The position numbers and the translations under genes are program-made. Positions 50,903 to 60,500 of a DNA stretch of 64,000 nucleotides are shown one piece after another. Where the stretch lies: assembly GCF_028765165.1 (NCBI RefSeq), contig NZ_JARADB010000005.1, positions 248,001-312,000 on the forward strand. The letters are read 5' to 3'. The stretch is from Paenibacillus sp. MAHUQ-63. GTDB lineage: Bacteria; Bacillota; Bacilli; Paenibacillales; NBRC-103111. The notes beneath the pieces were generated by a model that was not told the origin of the DNA, did not search any database, and was given only the letters and a program-made list of their open reading frames with translations. Numbering within the stretch: position 1 is the stretch's first letter; each line of letters begins with the position of its first letter.

Positions 50903-52063
50903 TTATTTGAGCATTTGATACACTTGCTCAACATCCTTATCCCCACGGCCGGACAGATTAACAATAATAATTTGATCCTGACTCATCGTCGACGCTAGCT
51001 TCTTTGCGTATGCAACCGCATGCGCGCTCTCTAGGGCAGGGATAATCCCCTCCGTGCGAGATAACTCCTGGAAGGCCTCCAGTACTTCCTCATTGGTGAC
51101 AGTTGCATATTCTGCACGACCCGTCACCTTCAGGTGGCTATGCTCCGGCCCAATTCCCGGATAGTCAAGTCCCGCGGCAATCGAATAGGTCTTCTTTGGC
51201 TGGCCTTCCTCGTCCAACAGCACTAAACACTTAAAGCCATGAATGATACTTGGGACACCTTGGGTTAAGGATGGCGCTTGATCAGGCTCAACACCGATCA
51301 AGCGAACTGTCGGCTCATCGATGTAGTGAGCGAAAGCACCAATGGCATTGCTGCCACCACCTGCACAGGCTACTACGGCATCCGGTAAGCGGCCCTCCTT
51401 TTCCATAATCTGCAGCTTCGACTCTTCGCTAATAATCGCCTGAAAGTGCTTGACCATCGTCGGAAACGGATGTGGACCAACTGCGGAGCCGAGCAAATAA
51501 AACGTATTTTTATAATTGCGAACCAGATCGTCCAGCGCAGCATCTACTGCATCCTTCAATCGTCCTTGGCCATTATGAACCGGCACAACCGTTGCGCCGA
51601 GCAACTCCATTCGGAACACATTTAGCGCCTGCCGGCGCGTATCTTCAGCACCCATGTAAATGACACAGTCCATATTAAACATGGCGCAGGCCGTTGCCGT
51701 AGCAACTCCATGCTGTCCGGCACCAGTCTCGGCAATGATCCGCTTGGCACCCATCCGCTTCGCAAGCAGAATCTGGCCAATCGCATTGTTAATTTTATGC
51801 GCTCCGGTATGATTCAGATCCTCACGCTTTAAGTATATTTTGGGTCCTCCCCAAGCTTTGGATAACCGCTCTACATACGTCAGCGGATTCTCGCGGCCAA
51901 CATATTCGCGCAGGTAATAGCGGAGCTCTTCCTTAAACTCCGGGTCATCTCTAAACTTGTAAAATTGCTCACTCAAATAATTCAACACTTCTTGCAATTC
52001 CGGCGGGACGAAGCTGCCGCCAAACTCCCCAAAGTATCCCTCTTGCTGCAATTGTTGGTCCAT
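50903..52063 (-). CDS. trpB: tryptophan synthase beta chain (stand-alone copy)
   Basis: 386 residues, full length, TrpB1 type. N-terminal [16 protein letters not shown]-binding Lys90 in HTGAHKINN, catalytic Glu in [13 protein letters not shown], phosphate-binding GGGSNAIG. Joins indole and serine to tryptophan. No trpA or other trp gene lies near, so this is either the only trpB moved away or a second copy. Interface loop residues for TrpA appear kept. Start ATG at 52063 with AGTGGAGGCGC. Confidence 0.93.
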   Translation of the reverse strand: MDQQLQQEGYFGEFGGSFVPPELQEVLNYLSEQFYKFRDDPEFKEELRYYLREYVGRENPLTYVERLSKAWGGPKIYLKREDLNHTGAHKINNAIGQILLAKRMGAKRIIAETGAGQHGVATATACAMFNMDCVIYMGAEDTRRQALNVFRMELLGATVVPVHNGQGRLKDAVDAALDDLVRNYKNTFYLLGSAVGPHPFPTMVKHFQAIISEESKLQIMEKEGRLPDAVVACAGGGSNAIGAFAHYIDEPTVRLIGVEPDQAPSLTQGVPSIIHGFKCLVLLDEEGQPKKTYSIAAGLDYPGIGPEHSHLKVTGRAEYATVTNEEVLEAFQELSRTEGIIPALESAHAVAYAKKLASTMSQDQIIIVNLSGRGDKDVEQVYQMLK

Positions 52064-52170
52064 AGGTAAGCGCCTCCACTAAGTTAGGAATAGGAATAAT
52101 TTCCACACTCAACTATCTTACCATAAATTACTGATATAACTCTCCGCGTTGTCTGGAACGGCCCATATTG

Positions 52171-52200
52171 AATATAAGAAAGCTCTCCCCAACTATACAA
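52171..52200 (-). promoter_or_regulatory. trpB promoter
   Basis: Minus strand: TTGTAT (52200-52195), 18 bp, TATATT (52176-52171). Just upstream, 52231-52255 holds an imperfect dyad GAGGGTACCC ... GGGTGTCCTC, possibly an operator. No T-box was found. Confidence 0.4.
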
Positions 52201-52359
52201 AAACAGGCTCCAGTATCCTCGGTAAGTTTTGAGGGTACCCCAATTGGGTGTCCTCTGGAGATATCTTTATCCGTTTTAAATCTCAATTTAGTTACTATAA
52301 TGTCGTATCTGCTGGTCTAATTTCTACATTACGAAAAAATTTATTTGAAAAACTTATTG

Positions 52360-52839
52360 TCACTTATGATACGGCTCCCCCCGATTAATCCGCATAGCGC
52401 GATAAATCTGCTCCACCAGCACCAGCCGCATCAGCTGGTGCGGCAGCGTCATGCGGCCAAACGACAGCCGCATATCCGCACGGCGCAGCAGCTCGCTCGA
52501 CAGCCCCAGCGAGCCGCCGATCACGAAGGCCACTTGGCTCCGTCCATAGGTGGCCAACCGGTCGAGCGACGCCGCCAGCTGCTCGCTCGACCACATCTCA
52601 CCGTCGATGGCCAGCGCCATGACGTAAACGTCCGAGCCGAGCTTGGCCAACAGCCGCTCGCCTTCTTTGACCCGCACCTGCTGCTCCTCGGCAGGGCTCA
52701 TGTTCTCCGGCGCCTTCTCATCCGGCACCTCCACGATGCTGACCTTGGCATACGGCCCAAGGCGCTTGACATACTCCGCGATCCCATCAACGAGATAGCG
52801 CTCCTTCAGCTTCCCAACCGTTAAAATCTGTATCTGCAT
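52360..52839 (-). CDS. rlmH: 23S rRNA (pseudouridine1915-N3)-methyltransferase
   Basis: 159 residues, the SPOUT methyltransferase Rlm[17 protein letters not shown] at the start, [15 protein letters not shown], the knotted SAM site [10 protein letters not shown] and the C-terminal [20 protein letters not shown] with NRGEPYHK. Acts on the assembled ribosome. Start ATG 52839 behind AAAGGAGTTGGCGTC; an earlier in-frame ATG lacks a site. Normal location near the origin, next to the wal block. Confidence 0.95.
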   Translation of the reverse strand: MQIQILTVGKLKERYLVDGIAEYVKRLGPYAKVSIVEVPDEKAPENMSPAEEQQVRVKEGERLLAKLGSDVYVMALAIDGEMWSSEQLAASLDRLATYGRSQVAFVIGGSLGLSSELLRRADMRLSFGRMTLPHQLMRLVLVEQIYRAMRINRGEPYHK

Positions 52840-52879
52840 GACGCCAACTCCTTTTCCTTCTCTTCCAATCGCCAAAACA

Positions 52880-52903
52880 AAAAGGAAGGCCTAAGCCTTC
52901 CCT
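52880..52903 (-). terminator. terminator after the CxxH/CxxC protein
   Basis: GGAAGGC-TTAG-GCCTTCC followed by TTTTTGTTTT on the minus strand. Confidence 0.8.
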
Positions 52904-53070
52904 CAAACAACCAGAAATCGCGCTAATTCCTTGCAATGCTCACAGTGTGTCGGAGGCTCCCAATTGGCGAAGTGGGTTTTCTGCAAATCCACAATGTCCG
53001 GCGCCTCTTCGTATTCATCGACAAATTCATCAATCGCGATTTCGACATGATCTTTGCAAACTACGTGCAT
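52903..53070 (-). CDS. small CxxH/CxxC zinc protein
   Basis: 55 residues. VCKDH near the start and HCEHCKEL near the end supply CxxH and CxxC ligands for one zinc; the middle is very acidic (DEFVDEYEEAPDIVDL). It belongs to the CxxH/CxxC family (YyzF-like) found beside rlmH and htrA in bacilli; function unknown. Start ATG 53070 behind GAGAGGTAGC. Confidence 0.85.
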   Translation of the reverse strand: MHVVCKDHVEIAIDEFVDEYEEAPDIVDLQKTHFANWEPPTHCEHCKELARFLVV

Positions 53071-53099
53071 GCAGCTACCTCTCATTATACATTCCTGTT

Positions 53100-54323
53100 T
53101 TATTTATCGGTTGCTTCCACTAAGGTGACCACCGTGTTCATTTTCTTGCCGCCGCGATAGAACACCACGTTCACTTTGTCCCCGATGTGCTTCTCGTTGT
53201 ATAAATATTTACGCAGCGCGATCGTGGAGTCAATCTTCCGGTCGTCCAATTGGATGATGACATCCTGTGGCTTCAGACCCGCTTCCTTGGAAGGGCCGGA
53301 AACATCGAAGACGATAATTCCAGTCTTCACCTCTGCAGGCAGCTTTAATACATCCGTCCCCTTAAAAGCTTGCAGCTCCTGCGTAGACACACCCATGAGC
53401 GGCCGTTTCACCTTGTGGTCCGTAATCAAATTGTCGATAATCGGCTTCGCGCTGTTAATCGGAATGGCAAAGCCCAGACCTTCCACGCCCGTATCGGATA
53501 TCTTCATCGAGTTAATGCCGATGACCTTCCCATCGATATTAACCAGCGGACCCCCGCTGTTCCCTTGGTTAATGGCTGCGTCCGTCTGGATCACATCCAT
53601 TTCCCAATCGTAGTCCGTACCTTCGCGGGACAGCGCTACAGGAATCGTCCGCTTAGGCGATGAAATGATGCCCTGCGTTACGGTCGGCGAGAACCCCAGA
53701 CCTAGCGGGTTCCCGACAGCAATCGCCACCTCGCCCGCGCGCAGCGTCTCAGAATCGCCAAATTCCGCAAGCACCTTAATGTCCTTGCCATCCGCCTCAA
53801 GCACGGCCAGATCGGTCACCCGGTCGCGCCCGACCAGGGTTGCACTGCGATGCTCGCCTTGGAAATTGACCATTTCGAATTGGTTGCCGTTCTCCACCAC
53901 ATGGCTGTTCGTGACAATTCGCACTTTATCGCCATTGCGGGCGAATATAACACCGGATCCGATGCCTATGCCGCTTTCTTGGCCCTTATCATCCTTCTTC
54001 GAAGAAATCACGCTGACCACGGCCGGTTTGATTCTCTCCGTTGCCGCTACGATCGAATCGTTAATATTCATAGGGCGTACTTCGGCATTAGCTGCTGCAG
54101 CCGGTATGGCCGTCGCTTCGGTAGACGATTCGCTGTCTCCGAACCCGTTGACGATTCCGACAAGCAGCAGCATGGCTAACGCTCCGCCCACCCCTGCAGC
54201 AAGGGCCACATTTCTTCTGCGTTCCGCGAAGCTCGCGAATGCGCCAGAACCTTTCGGGCGCCACACAGGCTGGCGATGCTTAGTTCTTTTGGTCGAGTAA
54301 AAATCATCATCAAACAAACTCAC
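53100..54323 (-). CDS. HtrA/DegP-type serine protease with PDZ domain
   Basis: 407 residues. Cytoplasmic tail, one membrane anchor (residues ~39-60), trypsin-like domain with His in TNSHVVE, Asp in VTDLAVLE and Ser in GNSGGPL, then one PDZ domain (LMGVSTQELQAF ... GLKPQDVIIQLDD). Quality control of proteins outside the membrane. Corresponds to HtrC/YycK beside walJ in B. subtilis. Start GTG 54323 behind AAAGGAGGGACCC. In bacilli such proteases answer to envelope stress. Confidence 0.93.
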   Translation of the reverse strand: MSLFDDDFYSTKRTKHRQPVWRPKGSGAFASFAERRRNVALAAGVGGALAMLLLVGIVNGFGDSESSTEATAIPAAAANAEVRPMNINDSIVAATERIKPAVVSVISSKKDDKGQESGIGIGSGVIFARNGDKVRIVTNSHVVENGNQFEMVNFQGEHRSATLVGRDRVTDLAVLEADGKDIKVLAEFGDSETLRAGEVAIAVGNPLGLGFSPTVTQGIISSPKRTIPVALSREGTDYDWEMDVIQTDAAINQGNSGGPLVNIDGKVIGINSMKISDTGVEGLGFAIPINSAKPIIDNLITDHKVKRPLMGVSTQELQAFKGTDVLKLPAEVKTGIIVFDVSGPSKEAGLKPQDVIIQLDDRKIDSTIALRKYLYNEKHIGDKVNVVFYRGGKKMNTVVTLVEATDK

Positions 54324-54572
54324 AGGGGGTCCCTCCTTTGCTGTCGGGGGTCTGTCGCTACAGGTATGAAAGCCACTGCAGTCTCTGCCATTTCTCAGTC
54401 ACTCAGTCACTTAGCCAGATGCTGCAGCCCCATTCGCCACGGCAACCTATTTTTGCAAAAAATAGGAATGTTTCGTTCCGTTCTTGCCTACAATAATAGT
54501 AAACCAAATCTCTCAAGGAAATACTAGAGTCTGCCTAAACTTTTAAATCGGAAATTAAAGGAGATGCTCCCT

Positions 54573-54800
54573 ATGAACCGGATTCCATCCCATCTCGACG
54601 AAATCAACATGATCGGCAAGCTCGCTGATCTCAAAGACAGCCAGTACCACCAATCGCTGATACTCTCATCTCTCATTCAAACGCTTATTGATAAAGGGAT
54701 CATAACCCCCCAAGAAATTCAGCTCAAATCCAAAGAAATCGATGCGGCGCTTACTCCAAGTCCGAATCCGAATGCGAACCCAATACATCCCATTTCGTAG
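54573..54800 (+). CDS. small hypothetical protein overlapping the end of walJ
   Basis: 75 residues: MNRIPSHLDEINMIGKLAD at the start, helical middle (HQSLILSSLIQTLIDKGI), a Pro/Asn-rich end. A GGAG box 9 bp before ATG 54573 supports it. The last 50 bp overlap, on the opposite strand, the 3' end of walJ, which is unusual. No family recognised. Confidence 0.6.
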   Translation: MNRIPSHLDEINMIGKLADLKDSQYHQSLILSSLIQTLIDKGIITPQEIQLKSKEIDAALTPSPNPNANPIHPIS

Positions 54801-55569
54801 ACCGGTCAAAATAAGTATCCATCAGCCTTAGCTGCTTAGACTCAGGGGCGCGCTCTTGTACTATGTTATTCACCGTCAGCCTGGCCAAATCCATTAAATT
54901 ATGGTCGCGGCTCAAATGCGCCATGTAGACGGACTTCGTTCTATTCGTCAGCACATCGCAAAGCGCTTCCCCTGCAGCCTCGTTGGATAAATGCCCCTTA
55001 TCCCCGAGAATGCGTCGCTTGATGCTCCATGGGTAATGCCCGACCCGCAGCATGTCCACATCATGATTCGTCTCCAGCACCAGAGCGTCGGAATCCGTAA
55101 TCTTCTCCTTCACCTTCTCGCTCATATAGCCTAGATCCGTCACAACGCTTAACTTTTGCTCGCCTTCATAAAAGCAGTAGCCCACCGGCTCTGCAGCATC
55201 GTGCGAGATGCCGAAGGACTCCACGCGCAGCGTGCCGAATTCAACGGATCCTCCGGTTTCCATGACCCGCTTGTTCTCATCCGCGATCACGCCGATTTGA
55301 CGGTCGAGCTCGACCCACGTCTTCTCGTTGGCGTAGATCGGCAGATCATACTTGCGCGCCAGCGCGCCCAAGCCTTTGATATGATCCGAATGCTCATGCG
55401 TGATCACAATGGCGTCAATACTGTCGGCCGCGAGCTCGCGTTCCTTCATCAGCTGTTCCATCTTCTTGGCGCTGAAGCCTACATCGATCAGCACCTTCGT
55501 TTCCCCATTGTCAACGACCGTTGCATTCCCTGTCGATCCGCTCGACAGCACTGTAAATCTTATACCCAT
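54751..55569 (-). CDS. walJ: MBL-fold exonuclease WalJ (YycJ)
   Basis: 272 residues. MBL motifs THEHSDHIKGLG, VVTDLGYMS and a distal His in YMAHLSRDHN. Known YycJ proteins are dsDNA 5'-exonucleases tied to mismatch repair and to coordination of division with the wal signal. Last gene of the walRKHIJ cluster; 55 bp after walI. Acidic C-terminus (DSDSDLE) shared with the overlapping small gene on the other strand. Confidence 0.93.
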   Translation of the reverse strand: MGIRFTVLSSGSTGNATVVDNGETKVLIDVGFSAKKMEQLMKERELAADSIDAIVITHEHSDHIKGLGALARKYDLPIYANEKTWVELDRQIGVIADENKRVMETGGSVEFGTLRVESFGISHDAAEPVGYCFYEGEQKLSVVTDLGYMSEKVKEKITDSDALVLETNHDVDMLRVGHYPWSIKRRILGDKGHLSNEAAGEALCDVLTNRTKSVYMAHLSRDHNLMDLARLTVNNIVQERAPESKQLRLMDTYFDRSTKWDVLGSHSDSDLE

Positions 55570-55624
55570 CTTACCCTGCTCCTCTATGCTTCCATGTCCA
55601 CGCTTATAAACCTATGTAAATCGT

Positions 55625-56467
55625 TTATTGCTTCTTGTTGTCCGGACTGCTAGGGCCGGCGGAATTCCCGGGGCCGATCGTGCTCCCCGGCTTCCCGCTG
55701 TCCCCCTGCGTACCGAACGGTAGGACGTCCGATCCTTTTTGCGGAGATTCCACTGCGCCGTTGAACGCTTGCAGATAATAAATATCTCGATTATCAACCG
55801 TAATCCGCCAGTGCGGGAACATCGGCTGCGTCTGCGAGTTGTATGGCTGCCCGTGATAGCCCAAGCGGACCTCCGTAATTATCGAGCCTTCGCTCAAATA
55901 ATTGTCCGCCAGCGAACTGACCGCGAGCTGCGCCGGAATCAGCTTCTGCTCCGTCTGCTCCACTCCTGATTCTACTTCAACGTAAGCTTGTCGGTAACTG
56001 GTAATTTCTCCATTCTTCTCATTGAGCTCGACATTCACATCGAACAGCGGCAGCTTACCGTACAACTGGTTGAACACATAGACACCACTCTTACTTACGG
56101 CAGAATCCAGCTGGTACAGGTTGAAATTCGGGATTTCCGATTGCTTCTGCACTTCTTTGCTGGCTCCTTTGCCTAGCAGCGCACTCATGCTCAGCGGCGT
56201 CTTCAACGCCTTCTCCTCAGTCGGCTTGAAATTATCGTCATACTTCACCGTAATAACCTTCAGCTTCATCACATCGGTCGGCAGCTCCGCCGTTAACCGA
56301 ATGTTCTTGCTGTGGAGCGCCCGGTTCATTTCTTCGAGCGTTCCCGAGACATCGAGCGCGATTTCCGTCTGGTTGGAGCGATTGGTAGACCACAGCTGGA
56401 AGCCAAGAATCATATTGAGCAGTAAAAAAGAACAAATCAGAATCGTTTTGGCCCTGCTCCAATTCAT
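55625..56467 (-). CDS. walI: WalK regulator WalI (YycI)
   Basis: 280 residues. One N-terminal span (TILICSFLLLNMILGFQLW) then the extracytoplasmic YycI domain (QLYGKLPLFDVNVELNE, YYLQAFNGAVE). The C-terminal ~35 residues are Gly/Ser/Pro-rich. With WalH it restrains WalK through the membrane spans. Start ATG 56467; 42 bp after walH. Confidence 0.92.
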   Translation of the reverse strand: MNWSRAKTILICSFLLLNMILGFQLWSTNRSNQTEIALDVSGTLEEMNRALHSKNIRLTAELPTDVMKLKVITVKYDDNFKPTEEKALKTPLSMSALLGKGASKEVQKQSEIPNFNLYQLDSAVSKSGVYVFNQLYGKLPLFDVNVELNEKNGEITSYRQAYVEVESGVEQTEQKLIPAQLAVSSLADNYLSEGSIITEVRLGYHGQPYNSQTQPMFPHWRITVDNRDIYYLQAFNGAVESPQKGSDVLPFGTQGDSGKPGSTIGPGNSAGPSSPDNKKQ

Positions 56468-56509
56468 GGTCTCACCAACCTTTCCGTAATGGTTTGAATG
56501 CCTGCTTGA

Positions 56510-57799
56510 TTATTCGATAAAATCATAGGTCCCATCCCGCAGCTCAAGCGCCCATACCGGCAGCAGTGTCAATGTCTTCTCTGCGACGACCGGACGATAG
56601 GCCGGGAAGATTGAGACAATGCTCGAGCGCCGCTGATAATACTGCAGCCGTTCTTCCAGCGCGTCGCCGGACATGAGCTCACCGTCGCGGCGCAGAGCCG
56701 TCTTGAGATCAGGAATAATCATCGACCTCTCGAAGCCGGTTACAATTCCCTTCTGTACCTGCAGTTTCATTGAACCGAACCCCTCCGGCTGCGTCGTGAC
56801 GATCGGCAGAGATTCATAATACTGGCGGAACGTGAAAGCTTGATTCTCAAACAGCTGCTTCTCCGGCGTGCTCGCCACCATATATTTGCCATCCCAGCCG
56901 ATATGCTGGTTAATGAATTTAATGCCGGCAACCAAATTCTCGAGCACATCGCTTTTGCTTTCCACCGGCGCTACGGGATCGGAGTACGTAATCCACCGCA
57001 AATCCCGGTTCAGCTGGAAGCCGCGCTTGCTGTCCGTATAAATCTCGGAACCGTCGCGCTCCTTGAGATACCGGGTAATGCCCGGATCGACGAATAAGCT
57101 CTGCTTCAATTGATCCGCCGTTAATTGCGTATAATTGAATGTGAAATTCGGCAGCTTGAGCGGTTTCACCGGCAGGTAATAATCTCCGCTGTTCGTTGAT
57201 TTGTACAAGTTGGTCACATCGCCGAAAGCGGCGAAATTTTCCACGTCTTTACTCGTGAAGTCGGCCCCGATGACCTCATACCCTACGCCCGGCGAATCCG
57301 TAAAGAAGAAGGCACGAACATCCTCGTTATTCCCTTTGGAATAAATCCAAATCCGGGTTACTTTATCGTTATCCGCCGGCAGCTCGCCCTCAATCCGCAG
57401 CAATTGCTGAAGCACAGTGAACGGCATGCCGTCATTGAACCGGATCTCGACCCCTTGCTGCTTCGACCTGACGTCCTCCCAGTTCACATTGACCAAATAC
57501 ATCGAAGTTTTGCGGAAGCCTTTGAAACTCCGCTGCTTAATGTTGTCTAGCAACCGCGTATAGTAATAGTTGCTCGGGTAGAGCACAGAATGCTGCTGGT
57601 TGCCCAAATGCACGATAATCTGATCGGGGAACAGCATATCCTGCAGCTCGGCCTGCTTTCCGAGCGTCTCCGTTTGCATATAATTGCTCTGTTGGATGGG
57701 CTCGATCTTCGGAGGATTATAAGAAGCCAGCAGAAAGCTCTGATACAAAGAGGTTCCAATCAGGACGACAAGCAAGATAGACTTTACACTTTCAATCAC
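56510..57799 (-). CDS. walH: WalK regulator WalH (YycH)
   Basis: 429 residues. N-terminal span (ILLVVLIGTSLYQSFLLASY) followed by a three-domain extracellular part (PDQIIVHLGNQQHSVLYPS, GVEIRFNDGMPFTVLQQLL). Start is GTG 57799, overlapping the walK stop (GTGA). Known partner of WalI in negative control of WalK. Confidence 0.92.
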   Translation of the reverse strand: MIESVKSILLVVLIGTSLYQSFLLASYNPPKIEPIQQSNYMQTETLGKQAELQDMLFPDQIIVHLGNQQHSVLYPSNYYYTRLLDNIKQRSFKGFRKTSMYLVNVNWEDVRSKQQGVEIRFNDGMPFTVLQQLLRIEGELPADNDKVTRIWIYSKGNNEDVRAFFFTDSPGVGYEVIGADFTSKDVENFAAFGDVTNLYKSTNSGDYYLPVKPLKLPNFTFNYTQLTADQLKQSLFVDPGITRYLKERDGSEIYTDSKRGFQLNRDLRWITYSDPVAPVESKSDVLENLVAGIKFINQHIGWDGKYMVASTPEKQLFENQAFTFRQYYESLPIVTTQPEGFGSMKLQVQKGIVTGFERSMIIPDLKTALRRDGELMSGDALEERLQYYQRRSSIVSIFPAYRPVVAEKTLTLLPVWALELRDGTYDFIE

Positions 57800-59628
57800 A
57801 GCTCATCTTCCTCCTCTTGCAGAATCGGCAGCGTGAAGACAACCCGGGTTCCTTGCCCCAGCTCCGACTCCAAGCTGATCGTGCCCCCATGGGCTTTGAC
57901 TATTTCCCGGGCAATGGACAAGCCTAGGCCCGTACCGCCCATATTGCGCGAACGCGCTTTATCGACACGGTAGAACCGGTCGAAAATCCGGCTCAAATCC
58001 TTCTTCGGAATGCCGATTCCGTTGTCCTGGACGGAGATTTCCAGTATATCCTTCTCCAGCCTCCGCGCTTCCAAGCGGATCGTCCCTTCGTCTCCCGTAT
58101 ATTTAATCGCATTCGATACGAGGTTATCGAGTACCTGATCGATTTTATCCCGGTCCAGCCGCAAGCTGGTCACGCCGGGCTCCACGCGAATGAAAATATC
58201 GATTTTGCGCTGCTGCAGTTGGAAGGAAAACCGGTCGGCCACCTCCTCCAACATTTCGTTCACCATGGTCTTCGTCTTGCTCATCATCGACTGCTTGGAG
58301 TCCAGGCGGGACAAATGCAGGAGATCCGTCACCAGGCGAATCATTCGTTCCGTCTCGCTGCGCGTCACGCTGATGAAGCGCGAAGCCAGCTGAGGCTCTT
58401 CAATAGCGCCGTCATCCAGCGCCTCTAGATAGCTCTTGATCGTCGTGAGCGGCGTACGCAGCTCGTGGGAGACGTTGGCCACGAACTCGCGCCGGGCCTG
58501 CTCCAGCTTCTCCTGCTCCGTGACATCCTGCAGCACGGCGATGATCCCGCTCTGCCCTTCTCCACGGCGATGAATCGGTGTGAACGTGATTCGTACCGAG
58601 AGCGCCTCATCGTCATCGGGGAGCTCCACATCGAGCAGCGTTGTTTGCACTTCGCCGTGAAGCAGCCCTTCAATCGTCTCCTTCGGTATGCCGAGCACTT
58701 CGGAGATATCGAGGCCCAGCGTCGCCTCTTCCTCCGTTTGGAGAATTTGCTTCGCCCTCCGGTTCAACACGATGACATGCCCTTTGTCATCCGTTGCGAT
58801 GACGCCGTCGTTCATATTCGTCAGGATCGAAGCGAGCTTCTCCTTCTCTTCTTCATTGAGCGAGAGCGCTTCCCTTAACCGGTTCATCATGAAATTGAAT
58901 GTATGCCCGAGCTGCCCGATCTCATCGGTCCCTTGGATATTCACCTGCTGGTCGAAATTCCCTTCCGCGACGGCCGTAGCCTGCCTGGTGATCTCCTTGA
59001 TCGGATTGGTGATGGTGCTGGTGAGGATTACGCCGAGAATCGCCGTCAAGCCTAGAGCAATCAACGTGCCGGAGATTAGAATCCGGTTAATGGACCGGAT
59101 GGTTTTGTAGACGTCTTCCATCGAAGCGATCAAGTAGACGGCGCCCAGCACGCGCACGCCGCTGCCGACCGGCTTGGCGATGATCACCTTGCGGTAGCCG
59201 TCCTCATCGGTGAAGATCCGTTGATTCTCCTTAATGCCCTGCAAGGCCCGAATGACCTCGGGCTGTGTATTCTTCTGTTTGAGATGATTGGGAACCGACG
59301 TCGATATCACGTTCCCGTTAGCATCTATAATTTGAATCTCCGCATTATTAATAGAAAATAAATTGCTGACGAACTCGTTCAAATCCGCGTACGTTTTCTT
59401 GCCTTCCGCCGCATTCTTGCTGTCCTGGTCCCCCGTCAAGTAGGAGCCGACGAAGCCCGCCAGCAGCGTCACCTGGCTGTTGCGCGATACCAGGAAGTCA
59501 TTCTTGAAGTAGGTCTCCACCGTCTTGTAGAAATAAACCCCGATGAGCTGCATCGCAATCAGAATGAGCAGGACATACACAATGATCAGCTTCGCTTGAA
59601 TCGATTGAAAGAAGCGGATGCCCTTCAT
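57796..59628 (-). CDS. walK: sensor histidine kinase WalK
   Basis: 610 residues. Two spans (~12-31, ~186-207) around an extracellular Cache-like domain (FSINNAEIQIIDANGNVIST), HAMP, PAS (GVIATDDKGHVIVLN), HisKA with FVANVSHELRTPLTT, ATPase with LVSNAIKYTG, VQDNGIGIPKK and GGTGLGLSI. All kinase residues present. Essential controller of wall hydrolases in low-GC Gram-positives. 2 bp after walR. Confidence 0.95.
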   Translation of the reverse strand: MKGIRFFQSIQAKLIIVYVLLILIAMQLIGVYFYKTVETYFKNDFLVSRNSQVTLLAGFVGSYLTGDQDSKNAAEGKKTYADLNEFVSNLFSINNAEIQIIDANGNVISTSVPNHLKQKNTQPEVIRALQGIKENQRIFTDEDGYRKVIIAKPVGSGVRVLGAVYLIASMEDVYKTIRSINRILISGTLIALGLTAILGVILTSTITNPIKEITRQATAVAEGNFDQQVNIQGTDEIGQLGHTFNFMMNRLREALSLNEEEKEKLASILTNMNDGVIATDDKGHVIVLNRRAKQILQTEEEATLGLDISEVLGIPKETIEGLLHGEVQTTLLDVELPDDDEALSVRITFTPIHRRGEGQSGIIAVLQDVTEQEKLEQARREFVANVSHELRTPLTTIKSYLEALDDGAIEEPQLASRFISVTRSETERMIRLVTDLLHLSRLDSKQSMMSKTKTMVNEMLEEVADRFSFQLQQRKIDIFIRVEPGVTSLRLDRDKIDQVLDNLVSNAIKYTGDEGTIRLEARRLEKDILEISVQDNGIGIPKKDLSRIFDRFYRVDKARSRNMGGTGLGLSIAREIVKAHGGTISLESELGQGTRVVFTLPILQEEEDEL

Positions 59629-59630
59629 GC

Positions 59631-60362
59631 TTAGAAGCCTCCGGCTTTCGGGCTGCGCATGAGATAACCGAGCCCCCTGCGCGTCATGATGTACTCCGGA
59701 CGGCTCGGGTCGGTCTCCAGCTTCTCGCGGAGCCGCCGGATCGTCACGTCGACGGTACGAACGTCACCGAAATATTCAAAGCCCCACACCGCTTGCAGCA
59801 AGTGCTCGCGCGTCATCACTTTACCGGAATTTTTGGCCAAATATTGAATCAGCTCGAACTCGCGATGCGTCAAATCGAGCGGTGCGCCATCCTTGTACAC
59901 CATGTACATGTCGTTGTCGATGAACAGCCCGTGAATTCGCATGCCGTTGCGCTGCGTATCCGCCTCGCTCGGCGGTGCCGCTACAGCCTTCGTCTGCCGG
60001 CGCAAATGCGCCTTCACACGAGCCAGCAGCTCCCTCGTGCCGAACGGCTTGGTCACATAGTCGTCCGCGCCCATTTCCAGCCCCAGCACCTTGTCCAGCT
60101 CCGTATCTTTGGCTGTAAGCATAATAATCGGCGTATTCAGCTTCGAACGTACCTCCCGGCAGACGTCCATGCCGTCCTTCACGGGCAGCATAAGATCCAA
60201 TAGAATTAGATCGGGCTGCTCTGAGAAAGCAAGCTCGACAGCGCTCCCGCCGTCATAGGCACATATGACCTGATACCCTTCTTTTTCCAAGTTAAATTTC
60301 AAAATATCTGCAATCGGTTGTTCGTCATCCACCACGAGAATTTTCCCAAACAAACCTACCAC
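59631..60362 (-). CDS. walR: response regulator WalR
   Basis: About 240 residues. Receiver: [22 protein letters not shown], Asp in [13 protein letters not shown], Lys in DYVTKPFG; winged helix: [40 protein letters not shown]. The start is uncertain: GTG at 60362 as given, or a TTG three codons later (reading [10 protein letters not shown]), which better matches the family's usual N-terminus. Confidence 0.94.
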   Translation of the reverse strand: MVGLFGKILVVDDEQPIADILKFNLEKEGYQVICAYDGGSAVELAFSEQPDLILLDLMLPVKDGMDVCREVRSKLNTPIIMLTAKDTELDKVLGLEMGADDYVTKPFGTRELLARVKAHLRRQTKAVAAPPSEADTQRNGMRIHGLFIDNDMYMVYKDGAPLDLTHREFELIQYLAKNSGKVMTREHLLQAVWGFEYFGDVRTVDVTIRRLREKLETDPSRPEYIMTRRGLGYLMRSPKAGGF

Positions 60363-60448
60363 CGCCTAAATAAGGTTAAACAACGGATAAACACTGGATC
60401 ATCTTATTCGCTGCATACTACTCTCTATTTTATCATATATTCAACTGA

Positions 60449-60493
60449 AAAGAGACAAGGCCCCCCGAGTTGTCCGGTTTGACCTTGCCTCTT
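60449..60493 (-). terminator. terminator after the M23 peptidase gene
   Basis: On the minus strand GAGGCAAGG pairs with CCTTGTCTC, followed by TTTTC; it separates the peptidase gene from walR. Confidence 0.75.
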
Positions 60494-60500
60494 ATGTAAT

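Noticed and set aside
52064-52359. T-box leader for trpB
   Set aside because: No GGUGGNACCGCG specifier-terminator motif on the coding strand.
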